NCBI RefSeq assembly: GCF_008727715.1
Contig: NZ_CP044218.1
Span: forward strand, 1,922,001 to 1,986,000
DNA length: 64,000 nucleotides
Source of the DNA: Mesorhizobium terrae
GTDB taxonomy: Bacteria; Pseudomonadota; Alphaproteobacteria; Rhizobiales; Rhizobiaceae
Reading direction: 5' to 3'
Shown here: one piece after another, positions 7,361 to 14,848 of the stretch
Layout of the letters: each line of letters opens with the position of its first letter
Numbering within the stretch: position 1 is the first letter of the stretch
The notes under the pieces: generated by a model
What the model saw: the letters and a program-made list of their open reading frames with translations, nothing else
Told to the model about the DNA's origin: nothing
The model's database searches: none
Made by a program: the position numbers and the translations under genes

Positions 7361-7618
7361 ATGAAGCGAGTGCAGAAGTTCGTCGTCATTGCGTTCCGTT
7401 TGATCAAAGGACGTCTGTTGATCGCTGAAATGCGTGAGGCGCGCGGGGGAGAGGCGAGCGCAATCCGCTTGGCAGAGATGATGTCTCAAAACTGGGCCGG
7501 GGCGGCTGCATTCGAGGTTCATGTCGAAGAAGAGAGCGGCGATATGCATGCGCCTCGTCTGCTTGCGGCGTTCGGCTCGGTTCCTGATCTCGACGAGGCT
7601 ATGGAGGCTGCGGCTTGA
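7361..7618 (+). CDS. Hypothetical prophage protein
   Basis: An 85-residue protein with a strong ribosome site (GGAGGTG) six bases before the ATG. The N-terminus (KRVQKFVVIAFRLIKGRLLIAEMREA) is basic and amphipathic; the middle and end (FEVHVEEESGDMH and PDLDEAMEAA) are acidic. No family is recognised. It is the first gene after the repressor, is followed by an overlapping second gene, and has the putative SOS box just upstream, so the pair may be a DNA-damage-inducible accessory cassette between the repressor and the phage end. Confidence 0.65.
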   Translation: MKRVQKFVVIAFRLIKGRLLIAEMREARGGEASAIRLAEMMSQNWAGAAAFEVHVEEESGDMHAPRLLAAFGSVPDLDEAMEAAA

Positions 7619-7842
7619 TGCCGACACCCGTTGACAATTACCGGGTCGAAATCTGGTCTGCCGACGAGGGCGAGCGCTTGGAGGTGCTCGCCCAATCGTC
7701 CGACAATTTTCTAAGCCAGGCTGCCTGGAATGAGGCCTGTGAGCGGTTTCCCGGAGTACTACTCGTTCACTACAACAATCGGTTCGTCATGCAGCGGCGC
7801 AGAGCCGGCGAGCTGAACCCGTCAAAATCCTCACAACAGTGA
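7618..7842 (+). CDS. Hypothetical prophage protein
   Basis: A 74-residue protein starting MPTPVDNYRVEIWSADEGERLE. Its ATG overlaps the preceding stop as TGATG, so the two genes are probably translated together. Strand-like segments around a helical SQAAWNEACERF suggest a small alpha/beta protein. No catalytic motif or known family is visible. It lies in the accessory zone between the phage repressor and the phage end. Confidence 0.65.
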   Translation: MPTPVDNYRVEIWSADEGERLEVLAQSSDNFLSQAAWNEACERFPGVLLVHYNNRFVMQRRRAGELNPSKSSQQ

Positions 7843-7936
7843 GGCGGCCGGGCGGGCGCCGCACCCGGCCGATGGTGTCAGGCGCGCACATTCGATCCGC
7901 CTGGGCGATCTCCCCGAATGGTACCGTCTGGGTGCG

Positions 7937-8098
7937 ATGTGTTCTCGATGCCGGCACCTGGGCTGGCTCGATCGGCAGCGGATCGAAAGGCGGTTCGGCA
8001 AGAACCGCTTTGTGGTGACGATGGAACCCTTGCTGCGCTGCACGTCATGCGACAACCGTTATGACAATGACTTCAAGATCGCCAAAATGCGCCGCTGA
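7937..8098 (+). CDS. Zinc-ribbon protein, N-terminus uncertain
   Basis: A 53-residue frame beginning MCSRCRHLGWLDRQRIERRF. CSRC and CTSC form a four-cysteine zinc ribbon. The same frame stays open upstream from 7816 and encodes IRLGDLPEWYRLGA directly before the ATG, which looks like genuine coding sequence. That stretch has no ATG, GTG or TTG, so the annotated start may cut a longer original protein whose start codon is lost or non-standard. It is the last phage gene before the terminal repeats. Confidence 0.5.
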   Translation: MCSRCRHLGWLDRQRIERRFGKNRFVVTMEPLLRCTSCDNRYDNDFKIAKMRR

Positions 8099-8292
8099 TC
8101 GGCGACAGCAAACATCCAAGTTCGGCGACCAACGTCATCGGTCGTGATCCCTTTGATATTGCGTAATATTCTGCCGTTTTCGCCTAAGTTGGACGCATCA
8201 TCCAAGTTTATTTTGGTTTTTTCCGTAGTGGCGAGCGTCGCGCGGGTATCTCGCCGGATCGGCGCCTCGCGCCTCAAGGCCAGTTTTCTGCG

Positions 8293-8313
8293 GGTTTGAA
8301 GGCGGGTCGAAGG
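8293..8313 (-). repeat. Possible third transposase site, inverted
   Basis: Compared with the terminal sites, this stretch (GGTTTGAAGG then CGGGTCGAAGG) matches 14 of 21 positions when read in the opposite orientation. Mu ends have three MuA sites on each side, so a third is expected, but the match is weak. Confidence 0.3.
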
Positions 8314-8387
8314 TTTCTCAAAGGCCGTTAACAAATCCGGCTCTGTGTTGCCGCCGCCTCGCTCGCTTTGCAGTTCTGGTCAGTTCG

Positions 8388-8408
8388 TCTAAAACCACAC
8401 GTCAAACT
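8388..8408 (+). repeat. Transposase end-site repeat 2 (L2-like)
   Basis: TCTAAAACC then four variable bases then GTCAAACT. It matches the terminal copy at 8493-8513 in 16 of 21 positions. The copies are 105 bp apart start to start, ten helical turns, as expected of paired binding sites on one face of DNA. Confidence 0.65.
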
Positions 8409-8492
8409 GAACGTCTCTGCCACCGTCGCTCAATCGCTTGAGATTGCAGCACTTTTCGCCAGTTCCCGGCCATTCCCACTTATTCCCGGATT

Positions 8493-8516
8493 TCTAAGAC
8501 CCGGTGTCAAACTACA
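8493..8516 (+). repeat. Phage terminus with end-site repeat 1 (L1-like)
   Basis: TCTAAGACC, four variable bases, GTCAAACT (8493-8513), then ACA ending at 8516. Read from the end inward on the minus strand this is TGTAGTTTGAC, with the 5'-TG typical of Mu-family termini. Host DNA begins at 8517. The target duplication cannot be checked because the other end is outside the window. Confidence 0.65.
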
Positions 8517-9016
8517 TCGGGAATGACGAATGTTCTGAAACGCTTTCGCCAATCGCCAGCGGCTTTGAGAGTAGCTGTCGTTCGCGTCGGTTTCGATGAC
8601 CCCCGTTGTTCACACCAACGGTTTTAGGGATCGCTGTCATTCGCAGCGCCCCTGATGCAAAGCCGGGCATGGACAATCGGCGAGACCATCCACGCGTCTC
8701 GTCATTCCCGGCCGCGTGAGCGACCGCAGGGAGCGGAGCGTGTCGGGAATCCATGCCGGAACGCCGGTGAAAACAGCGACGGCTCAGAACGGGCAAAAAG
8801 CGGAACGCGGGCCTGAGGCCGGCGGAACGGTGATGAAGACAGCGGCGGTTCGGATGTGTTGGAGATGCGCGACACGCAATAGGGCGGCGCGGCGAACGGT
8901 TGCGCGTGAGCGACCCCGAGGAGCGGGGCATGTCGGGAATGACGAGGCGTTCCTGCCTTCGGCAAGCGGTTGAATGCAAGAGATAGTTTCCCACCGCGAC
9001 GGGCCAGCCCGCATGC
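8517..9016. repeat. Gene-free stretch of host intergenic repeats
   Basis: No convincing gene is seen between the phage end and the leuC terminator. The stretch holds two 37-bp direct copies, 8714-8750 and 8904-8940, starting GCGTGAGCGACC and ending TGTCGGGAAT; the first forms a hairpin with ATTCCCG at 8704-8710. Related fragments (TCGGGAATGACGA at 8517, CTGTCGTTCGCGTCG at 8575 and CTGTCATTCGCAGCG at 8634) suggest several degraded copies of one or two palindromic families. The phage appears to have entered one of these. Confidence 0.65.
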
Positions 9017-9047
9017 AAAAAGGCCCCCGGCGGGGATGCCGGAGGCC
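9017..9047 (-). terminator. Rho-independent terminator of leuC
   Basis: Read on the minus strand, GGCCTCCGGC and GCCGGGGGCC form a 10-bp stem with one mismatch around a 6-base loop, followed by TTTTT. It lies about 50 bases after the leuC stop. Confidence 0.85.
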
Positions 9048-9099
9048 TTGAAATGGTATCGGGTCTTTTCCCGCCGGAGCGGGAAGAGGTCGGACCGGA

Positions 9100-10509
9100 T
9101 CAGTGCCAGTCGCGGATGTCGACGAAGTGACCGGCGATCGCGGCAGCCGCGGCCATGGCCGGCGACACCAGATGGGTGCGGCCCTTGAAGCCCTGGCGGC
9201 CCTCGAAATTGCGGTTCGAGGTCGAGGCGCAGCGTTCATGCGGCTTGAGGCGATCGTCGTTCATGGCCAGGCACATCGAGCAGCCCGGCTCGCGCCAGTC
9301 GAAACCGGCCTCGATGAAGATCTTGTCCAGTCCCTCGGCCTCGGCCTGCGCCTTCACCAGGCCCGAGCCCGGAACGATCATGGCGTTGACCGTCGCCGCC
9401 ACCTTCTTGCCCTTGGCAACGGCGGCAACGGCCCGCAGGTCCTCGATGCGGCCATTGGTGCAGGAGCCGATGAAGACGCGGTCGAGCTTGATGTCGGTGA
9501 TCTTCGTGCCGGCGGTGAGGCCCATGTAATCGAGCGCGCGCTTCTTGGAGTTGCGCTTGTTCTCGTCCTCGATCTCGTCGGGGTTCGGCACGACGCCGAG
9601 CACCGAGGTGACGTCCTCCGGCGAGGAGCCCCAGGTGACGATCGGCGGCAGCTTGGCCGCGTCGAGCACCACCACCTTGTCGTAATGGGCGCCTTCGTCG
9701 GTATAGAGCGTCTTCCAGTAGTCGAGCGCCATGTCCCAGGCCTCGCCCTGCGGCGCGCGCGGCTTGCCTTTGACATAAGCGAAGGTGGTCTCGTCCGGCG
9801 CGATCAGGCCGGCGCGGGCGCCGCCTTCGATCGACATGTTGCAGATGGTCATGCGGCCTTCCATCGACAGCGCGCGGATCGCCTCGCCGGCATATTCGAT
9901 GACATAGCCGGTGCCGCCGGCGGTGCCGATCTCGCCGATGATGGCCAGGATAATGTCCTTGGCGGTGACGCCTTCCGGCAGCTGGCCGTCGACACGCACC
10001 AGCATGTTCTTGGCCTTGTTCTGGATCAGCGTCTGGGTGGCCAGCACATGCTCGACTTCCGAAGTGCCGATGCCATGCGCCAGCGCGCCGAAGGCACCGT
10101 GGGTGGAGGTGTGCGAATCGCCGCAGACGATGGTCATGCCGGGCAGGGTGAAACCCTGCTCGGGGCCGATGATGTGGACGATGCCCTGGCGGCGATCCTT
10201 CTCGGAATAATATTCGACGCCGAAATCGGCGGCGTTTTTCGCCAGCGCCTCGACCTGGATGCGGCTTTCCTCGTTCTTGATGCCGTTCACGCGGTCGGGC
10301 GAGGTCGGCACGTTGTGGTCGACCACGGCCAGCGTCTTTTCCGGGTGACGGACCTTGCGGCCGGCCATGCGCAGGCCCTCGAAGGCCTGCGGGCTGGTCA
10401 CTTCGTGCACGAGGTGGCGGTCGATCCAGAGCAGGCAGGTGCCGTCGTCCTGGCGGTCGACCACGTGTTCGTCGAAAATCTTGTCGTAGAGGGTGCGCGG
10501 TGCGCTCAT
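9100..10509 (-). CDS. leuC: 3-isopropylmalate dehydratase large subunit
   Basis: LeuC isomerises 2-isopropylmalate to 3-isopropylmalate in leucine synthesis, acting in the cytoplasm as a heterodimer with LeuD. The 469-residue length is normal. The [4Fe-4S] ligands are C350 in SCTNGR and C410/C413 in GCSMCLAMN. The N-terminal [12 protein letters not shown] and [18 protein letters not shown] are characteristic of LeuC, as is [22 protein letters not shown]. LeuD is not in this window, which is common in rhizobia where leuC and leuD are unlinked. A strong terminator follows. Confidence 0.97.
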   Translation of the reverse strand: MSAPRTLYDKIFDEHVVDRQDDGTCLLWIDRHLVHEVTSPQAFEGLRMAGRKVRHPEKTLAVVDHNVPTSPDRVNGIKNEESRIQVEALAKNAADFGVEYYSEKDRRQGIVHIIGPEQGFTLPGMTIVCGDSHTSTHGAFGALAHGIGTSEVEHVLATQTLIQNKAKNMLVRVDGQLPEGVTAKDIILAIIGEIGTAGGTGYVIEYAGEAIRALSMEGRMTICNMSIEGGARAGLIAPDETTFAYVKGKPRAPQGEAWDMALDYWKTLYTDEGAHYDKVVVLDAAKLPPIVTWGSSPEDVTSVLGVVPNPDEIEDENKRNSKKRALDYMGLTAGTKITDIKLDRVFIGSCTNGRIEDLRAVAAVAKGKKVAATVNAMIVPGSGLVKAQAEAEGLDKIFIEAGFDWREPGCSMCLAMNDDRLKPHERCASTSNRNFEGRQGFKGRTHLVSPAMAAAAAIAGHFVDIRDWH

Positions 10510-10578
10510 GTGCGTAAATCCGTCGATGTGAAGCAGGAAGATGCGAAATGCGCGCCGGCAAACGGGCGCGGCCGGCTA

Positions 10579-10695
10579 CTAGCTAAGTCGGCTGGTCGGC
10601 GTACCGGAAATGCGGGCGAAAAAACGCGCGGGCAGGCGCTTCTTGTCCTGCAGCACGAAGCCCTTATAGGCCGGATCGCCGAAAAGCTCTTCCAT
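10579..10695 (-). CDS. Possible 38-residue protein upstream of leuC
   Basis: A short frame on the same strand as leuC, ending about 70 bases before it, beginning MEELFGDPAYKGFVLQDKKR. Roughly three quarters of its codons end in G or C, like neighbouring genes, and the composition is protein-like. The ribosome site is weak (GGGCG). It could be a small conserved protein, a leader peptide or chance; it lacks the leucine run expected of a leu attenuator. Confidence 0.35.
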   Translation of the reverse strand: MEELFGDPAYKGFVLQDKKRLPARFFARISGTPTSRLS

Positions 10696-10803
10696 CGCCC
10701 AAGGCTCATATCAAGAATCCATCCGGTCGGCAATTGCGCCTGCTCCGGTCAAAAATAAGCCCGAAAGCTCGATTGCCCTGACCGTCGTATCGAGGGGTGT
10801 CAC

Positions 10804-11421
10804 ATGGTCGATCGTCGCACTGTCCTGAAATCGATGGTGCTGACCGCTTGTCCGGCACTGTTGGCGCGGCCGGCGGCGGCTTCGCCGGCGCAATCCTGGG
10901 GCATGAAACTGGTCGACGCGGGGCTCGCCCAGGTCGGCGTGACCGTTCTCTACGATCCGGCCTATGTGCGGCTCGACTATCCGGGCGGCGACGTTCCGGT
11001 CGAGCGCGGCGTGTGCACCGACGTCGTGGTGCGGGCCTATCGCCACGCCTTCGGCATCGACCTGCAGCGGCTGGTCAACGAGGACATGCGCGCCGGCTTC
11101 TCCGCCTATCCGAAAATCTGGGGCCGCAAGCAGCCGGACCGCAACATCGACCATCGCCGCGTTCCCAATCTGGAGACCTTCTTCAGGCGAAAAGGTGCGG
11201 CTCTGGATGTCGTCGACGACCCGAAGGCCTATCGTCCGGGCGATCTGGTGACCCAGCGCCTGCCCGGCAACCTGCCGCATATCGCCATCGTCACCGACCG
11301 GATGACGCCGGACGGCCAGCGGCCGCTGGTCGTCCACAATATCGGCGCGGGCGCCAGGGTGGAGGACACGCTGTTCGCCTTCCGCCTCAACGGTCATTTC
11401 CGCTTTCCGCCCAATGCCTGA
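10804..11421 (+). CDS. DUF1287-family exported protein
   Basis: A 205-residue protein with a signal peptide (MVDRRTVLKSMVLTACPALLARPAAAS), cleaved probably near residue 26. The rest matches DUF1287 (E. coli YijF type): GVTVLYDPAYVRLDYPGGDVP, then ERGVCTDVVVRAYRHAFGIDLQ, and PGNLPHIAIVTD. The family is placed near NlpC/P60-like papain folds, with C77 and H162 as possible active-site residues; its biochemical role is unknown. It stands alone between two leftward genes. Family assignment is confident, function is not. Confidence 0.85.
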   Translation: MVDRRTVLKSMVLTACPALLARPAAASPAQSWGMKLVDAGLAQVGVTVLYDPAYVRLDYPGGDVPVERGVCTDVVVRAYRHAFGIDLQRLVNEDMRAGFSAYPKIWGRKQPDRNIDHRRVPNLETFFRRKGAALDVVDDPKAYRPGDLVTQRLPGNLPHIAIVTDRMTPDGQRPLVVHNIGAGARVEDTLFAFRLNGHFRFPPNA

Positions 11422-11443
11422 ACGGCTTTAGCCGGCCGCTTCG

Positions 11444-12085
11444 CTAAAGCACCTCGAAGACGAAGGTTTTCACCAGCGCGTCCGGGTCGGCGATCGCATA
11501 GCAGCGGAACCACGGGCTTTCCTCGAGCGGCCGCCATTTGCCGGCCCGTTCCAGCTCGGCGAAGACGTTGCGAAAGCCGCCTTTGTCCAACACCTGGTCG
11601 CGCACGGTGAAGATGGCGTGGCCGCCGCTTTTGGTGATGCGCACCAATTCGTGCAGGCCGGACGCCGGCGCGTGGCCGATGGTGAAGACGCCGGTGGAGA
11701 AGAAGGCGCGGAAATGCCTGTCGGGCCAAGGCAGCGGGCCGCCGAGCATCGCCTTTTTGAGCTCGCCATAGGCCTGCCGGCCGGCGGCGACCTTCAGCAT
11801 GTCATCCGAGAGGTCGAGCCCGACGAGGTCGTGATAGCCGAGCGCCCTGAGCTGCGGGCCGGTCAAGCCGGTGCCACAGCCGGCGTCGAGCAATGGCCCC
11901 TCGCCCGCCGGCACGTAACGTGTGACCCAGGCGGCGATCAGGAACGGCAGCAGATAACCCAGCGAGGCGGTTTCGCTGTCATAGCTCGCCGCCCAGGCCG
12001 CATAGGCGTCGCCGAGCGCTTCAGGCGAGCCGGCGCCGTAAACGGAGTCCAGCGCCACATGCGCCTTGTCGGTATCCATCGCCAT
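11444..12085 (-). CDS. Class I SAM-dependent methyltransferase
   Basis: A 213-residue enzyme with a Rossmann-fold methyltransferase core: motif I LLDAGCGTGLTG (about 65-76), the acidic residue after motif II in LVGLDLSDDML, and TGVFTIGHAPASGLHELVRITKSGG as motifs IV-V. The N-terminal VYGAGSPEALGDAYAAWAASYD resembles WBSCR27/METTL27-type enzymes, whose substrates are poorly known. GGGGAGG precedes the ATG. The gene is convergent with the DUF1287 gene. The methyltransferase call is firm; no substrate can be assigned. Confidence 0.88.
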   Translation of the reverse strand: MAMDTDKAHVALDSVYGAGSPEALGDAYAAWAASYDSETASLGYLLPFLIAAWVTRYVPAGEGPLLDAGCGTGLTGPQLRALGYHDLVGLDLSDDMLKVAAGRQAYGELKKAMLGGPLPWPDRHFRAFFSTGVFTIGHAPASGLHELVRITKSGGHAIFTVRDQVLDKGGFRNVFAELERAGKWRPLEESPWFRCYAIADPDALVKTFVFEVL

Positions 12086-12198
12086 GTCTCCTCCCCTGGT
12101 CGGGCCAGCGTGGGAGGGAACGGCGTCGGCGTCAACCCGGAGCCTTCGCTCTGAAATTTGCTCGGCGCTTCACAGCGAGCAGCGGGCAAACCCCAAGA

Positions 12199-13020
12199 TC
12201 ACGACGCCGGGCGCTGGCTGCGTCGCATGCGTTGTTCGAGAGCCCTCAGGGCAAGCGACAGGCTAACGGTGAGGGTGAGATAGATATAAGCGACGATCGA
12301 ATAGGTCTCGAAAAAGCGGAACGAGCCGGACGCGTAGATCTTGCCCATCTGGGTGATGTCGGCGACGCCGAGCACCGAGACCAGCGAGGAATCCTTGGTG
12401 ATGGCGATGAAGTCGTTGCCGAGCGGCGGCAGGATGACACGCACCGCCTGCGGCATGACGATCAGCCGGAAGCGCTGGCCACGGCTGAGGCCGAGCGCCT
12501 TGGCGGCTTCGATCTGGCCGATGTCGACCGACTGGATGCCGGCGCGGAAGATCTCGGCGATGAAGGGCGAGTAGCCGAAGGCGAGCGCGATGATGGCGCG
12601 CCACAAAAGCGATACCTCGCGCACCAGGAGCGCGTCGATGTAGCCGGCCTGCTGCAGCGGCAGGGTGACGAAATTCCAGCCAGCGACGAAGGCCGGGACG
12701 CCGGCGAAGGCGATCCAGAACAACAGCACCAGCACCGGGATGCCGCGCATGATCTCGACATAGAAGCGGGCGATCTGCCTGAGCCAGATCGAGCCCGACA
12801 GACCCATCAGGGCGATGCCGAGGCCGATCGTCGCCGCCAGCAGGAAGGCGATGAGCGCGACCAAGATGGTGATGCCGATGCCCTGCACGACGGTGCCGAA
12901 GACCTGGGCATAGATGTCGCTGGTGAAGATCGCGATTGCCGCGACGACCGCGATGGTGGCCGCCGCCGCGAGCCACCAGGGAAATTCCTTGGCCTGCTTG
13001 CCGGATGCGGGCGGGATCAA
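12199..13020 (-). CDS. Polar amino acid ABC transporter permease
   Basis: A 273-residue inner-membrane permease of the His/Glu/Gln/Arg family with several hydrophobic helices and the EAA loop (EAAKALGLSRGQRFRLIVMPQAVRVILPPLGND). It should move an amino acid across the membrane with a cognate binding protein, plausibly the one at 13876, and an ATPase that is not in this window. The only standard start giving a complete N-terminus is a TTG at 13020, overlapping the HxlR stop as TTGA. Comparison with the usual family N-terminus suggests the original ATG was lost when the HxlR gene came to lie in front of it. Confidence 0.88.
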   Translation of the reverse strand: MIPPASGKQAKEFPWWLAAAATIAVVAAIAIFTSDIYAQVFGTVVQGIGITILVALIAFLLAATIGLGIALMGLSGSIWLRQIARFYVEIMRGIPVLVLLFWIAFAGVPAFVAGWNFVTLPLQQAGYIDALLVREVSLLWRAIIALAFGYSPFIAEIFRAGIQSVDIGQIEAAKALGLSRGQRFRLIVMPQAVRVILPPLGNDFIAITKDSSLVSVLGVADITQMGKIYASGSFRFFETYSIVAYIYLTLTVSLSLALRALEQRMRRSQRPAS

Positions 13021-13379
13021 TGTCGCGGCTCGCCGAACGAGGACGGCAGCGTCTCGAAGCGATCGAGGATGGCAACGACCTGGCGGCCGCCCTCGGACAA
13101 CGAATAGACGACGCCGCGCGGGAAGGCGGAGACTTGATCGCGTTCGACCAATCCACGCCGCAACAACCCGTCCAGCCGCTCCGACAGCACTTTCGCGGTG
13201 ATATTGGGCAGGCAGGCCATCAGCTCGCCGTGCCGCCTGGCGCCGGCCGAGAGATGCCACAGCAGCAGCGCGTTCCAGCGGTGCCCGAGGAAGGCCAGCC
13301 AATCCTCGACCGGGCACAGGTCCGGCCGGCGCGGCATGGGCGTCTCAGGGCTGGCTGAGGCAATCGCCGGTTCGGTCAT
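13017..13379 (-). CDS. HxlR-family transcriptional regulator
   Basis: A 120-residue winged-helix regulator with the HxlR pattern: CPVEDWLAFLGHRWNALLLWHLSAGARRHGELMACLPNITAKVLSERLDGLLRRGLVERD. C22 in the usual N-terminal position could be a redox or electrophile sensor, as in related HypR/QorR proteins. It is divergent from the SnoaL-like gene across 64 bp, the typical arrangement for an HxlR regulator and its target. Downstream it overlaps the permease start. Confidence 0.9.
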   Translation of the reverse strand: MTEPAIASASPETPMPRRPDLCPVEDWLAFLGHRWNALLLWHLSAGARRHGELMACLPNITAKVLSERLDGLLRRGLVERDQVSAFPRGVVYSLSEGGRQVVAILDRFETLPSSFGEPRH

Positions 13380-13443
13380 GTTGGGTTCCCGTTTGGATAG
13401 TTCTGAAACGACATGGTTCTGTTCTCGAAACAGGAGAAAGCCA

Positions 13444-13836
13444 ATGTCAAGGAAAGTCTATCGACCCGCGCAAATGAACGGCACTTTTGCGGCTCTGCGC
13501 AATGCCGGCAGGCTGGAAGAGCTGCTTTCGCTCTACGAGGACGACGCGCGGTTGCTGGTCGATGCCAGCGGCGCCAGTCTCACCGGCAAGGCGGCGATCG
13601 CGACGGAATTGCGGAAACTCATCGAATTGCCGGGCACGATGGCGTCGAACAACACCTTCTGCGTCGAGCATGGCGATCTGGCACTGCTGCGCGCCGATTT
13701 TTCGTTGGCCGATGAAAATGGTGCGGTCATCCATTCCGGCTTCACCGCCGAAATCGTGCGCAGGCAGGCTGACGGCAGCTGGCTCTACGCGGTCGATCAC
13801 GCCGGCGCCAGTCGCTACGGCGCCGCGGGCGGTTAA
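13444..13836 (+). CDS. SnoaL/NTF2-like small protein
   Basis: A 130-residue protein starting MSRKVYRPAQMNGTFAALRN, with AGGAG upstream. The pattern, an N-terminal helix, LEELLSLYEDDARLLVDASG, then GKAAIATELRKLIELPG, and paired strands ending with WLYAVDHAGA, is that of the SnoaL/DUF4440 cone fold found in isomerases, hydrolases and binding proteins. It is divergent from the HxlR gene and is probably regulated by it. The substrate is unknown. Confidence 0.75.
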   Translation: MSRKVYRPAQMNGTFAALRNAGRLEELLSLYEDDARLLVDASGASLTGKAAIATELRKLIELPGTMASNNTFCVEHGDLALLRADFSLADENGAVIHSGFTAEIVRRQADGSWLYAVDHAGASRYGAAGG

Positions 13837-13875
13837 GCGCCGGCCCCGCCAGACGACGGAGCCGGCTGCGGCCTG

Positions 13876-14673
13876 TTACTGGCCGATCTTGTAGTCGAGG
13901 AACCACTTCTTGTTCAGCGCGTCGATCGTGCCGTCGGCCTTGAGCGCGGCGATCGCCGCGTTGACCGGCTTCACCAGATCCGAGCCCTTGGCCAGGATAA
14001 AGCCGAAATCCTCGGTGCCGAGCGGCCCGCCGATGAGCTTCAGCTTGCCTTCGGAAGCCTCGACATAACCCTTGCCGGCGGTGCCGTCGGTCAGCACCAC
14101 GTCAACGTCGCCGGCCTTGAGCGCCTGCACGGTGGCGCCGAAGGTCTCGAACAGCTTGATGCGCGGGTTGTGTTCATTGCCGTCGAGTACGGAATAGACG
14201 GCGGTGTAGAAGGGCGAAGTGCCCGGCTGCGCGCCGATCAGGCCGTCCTTCAACGCGGCGAAACTCTTGGCCTCGGTGAAGCGGCTTTCGTCGCCGCGCA
14301 CCAGCATGAACTGCTCGTTGCGCATATAGGGGTCGGAGAAATCGACCTTGGCCTTGCGCTCGTCATTGATGGTGATGCCGGTCATGCCGATGTCGTACTG
14401 CTTGTCGGCGACGGCCTGGATCATCGCGTCCCAGGAGGTGTTCTGGTATTCGACCTTGAAGTTCAGCCGCTTGGCGATTTCGTTCATGAAATCATATTCC
14501 CAGCCGATCTGCTTGCCGGACTTGGGATCGACGAACTGCAGCGGCGGGTAGGCGTTTTCCGTCACCACCACGACCTTCTTGCCGGCGAGATCGGGCAAGG
14601 TCTGGGCGTTGGCCGCGAACGGCGCGAGAAGGCAGGCGGCAATCGCGGCCAGCACGAGTTTCGATCGGATCAT
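13876..14673 (-). CDS. Amino acid ABC transporter substrate-binding protein
   Basis: A 265-residue periplasmic binding protein of family 3 (SBP_bac_3). A signal peptide (MIRSKLVLAAIAACLLAPFAANAQ) is followed by VVVVTENAYPPLQFVDPKSGKQIGWEYDFMNEIAKRL, the family signature, and YDIGMTGITINDERKAKVDFSDPYM. It would capture a polar amino acid or related compound and pass it to the membrane permease. The matching permease lies about 850 bp downstream on the same strand but is separated by the HxlR/SnoaL-like pair, so the two are no longer in one simple operon. Confidence 0.93.
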   Translation of the reverse strand: MIRSKLVLAAIAACLLAPFAANAQTLPDLAGKKVVVVTENAYPPLQFVDPKSGKQIGWEYDFMNEIAKRLNFKVEYQNTSWDAMIQAVADKQYDIGMTGITINDERKAKVDFSDPYMRNEQFMLVRGDESRFTEAKSFAALKDGLIGAQPGTSPFYTAVYSVLDGNEHNPRIKLFETFGATVQALKAGDVDVVLTDGTAGKGYVEASEGKLKLIGGPLGTEDFGFILAKGSDLVKPVNAAIAALKADGTIDALNKKWFLDYKIGQ

Positions 14674-14848
14674 GGTACTTCCCCCGGGAAATGGACCGCG
14701 CGGGTTCGGCGGTCGAAAAGGATCGCGCCGACATTAGCCTTCTGGCGCGGCCTTGCAAGCCGCCGCGCTGCGCCCGGCAGGAGGAAACTGGAAATCGATA
14801 CCCAGGAATGGCGGAATCGGGGACGATTTATCTCCCGATCCCGCAGCC

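Larger units (their letters stand above)
1..8516. mobile_element. Mu-like transposable prophage, one end (continues past left edge)
   Basis: A leftward early operon (Ner-like, DnaA-like, ParB-like, MuA, MuB) faces a divergent S24 repressor, which is the early-region layout of Mu-family phages. The right boundary is placed at 8516: reading inward on the minus strand the phage begins TGTA, and two 21-bp near-identical sites lie at 8493-8513 and 8388-8408. Outside it the host sequence TCGGGAATGACGA begins, a motif repeated nearby at 8743-8750 and 8933-8945. The distal end, with the second copy of a target duplication, is outside the window. The phage type is well supported by MuA and MuB; the exact terminus is inferred from sequence pattern. 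Confidence 0.85.

Noticed and set aside
8704..8940. Possible CRISPR array
   Set aside because: Only two 37-bp copies occur, 190 bp apart, each with its own dyad and unequal flanks; there are no regular spacers and no cas genes.
8512..9239. Several open frames of 80-170 codons next to leuC
   Set aside because: They read through palindromic repeats, the leuC terminator or leuC itself and encode Arg/Pro/Ser-rich sequence with no ribosome sites.
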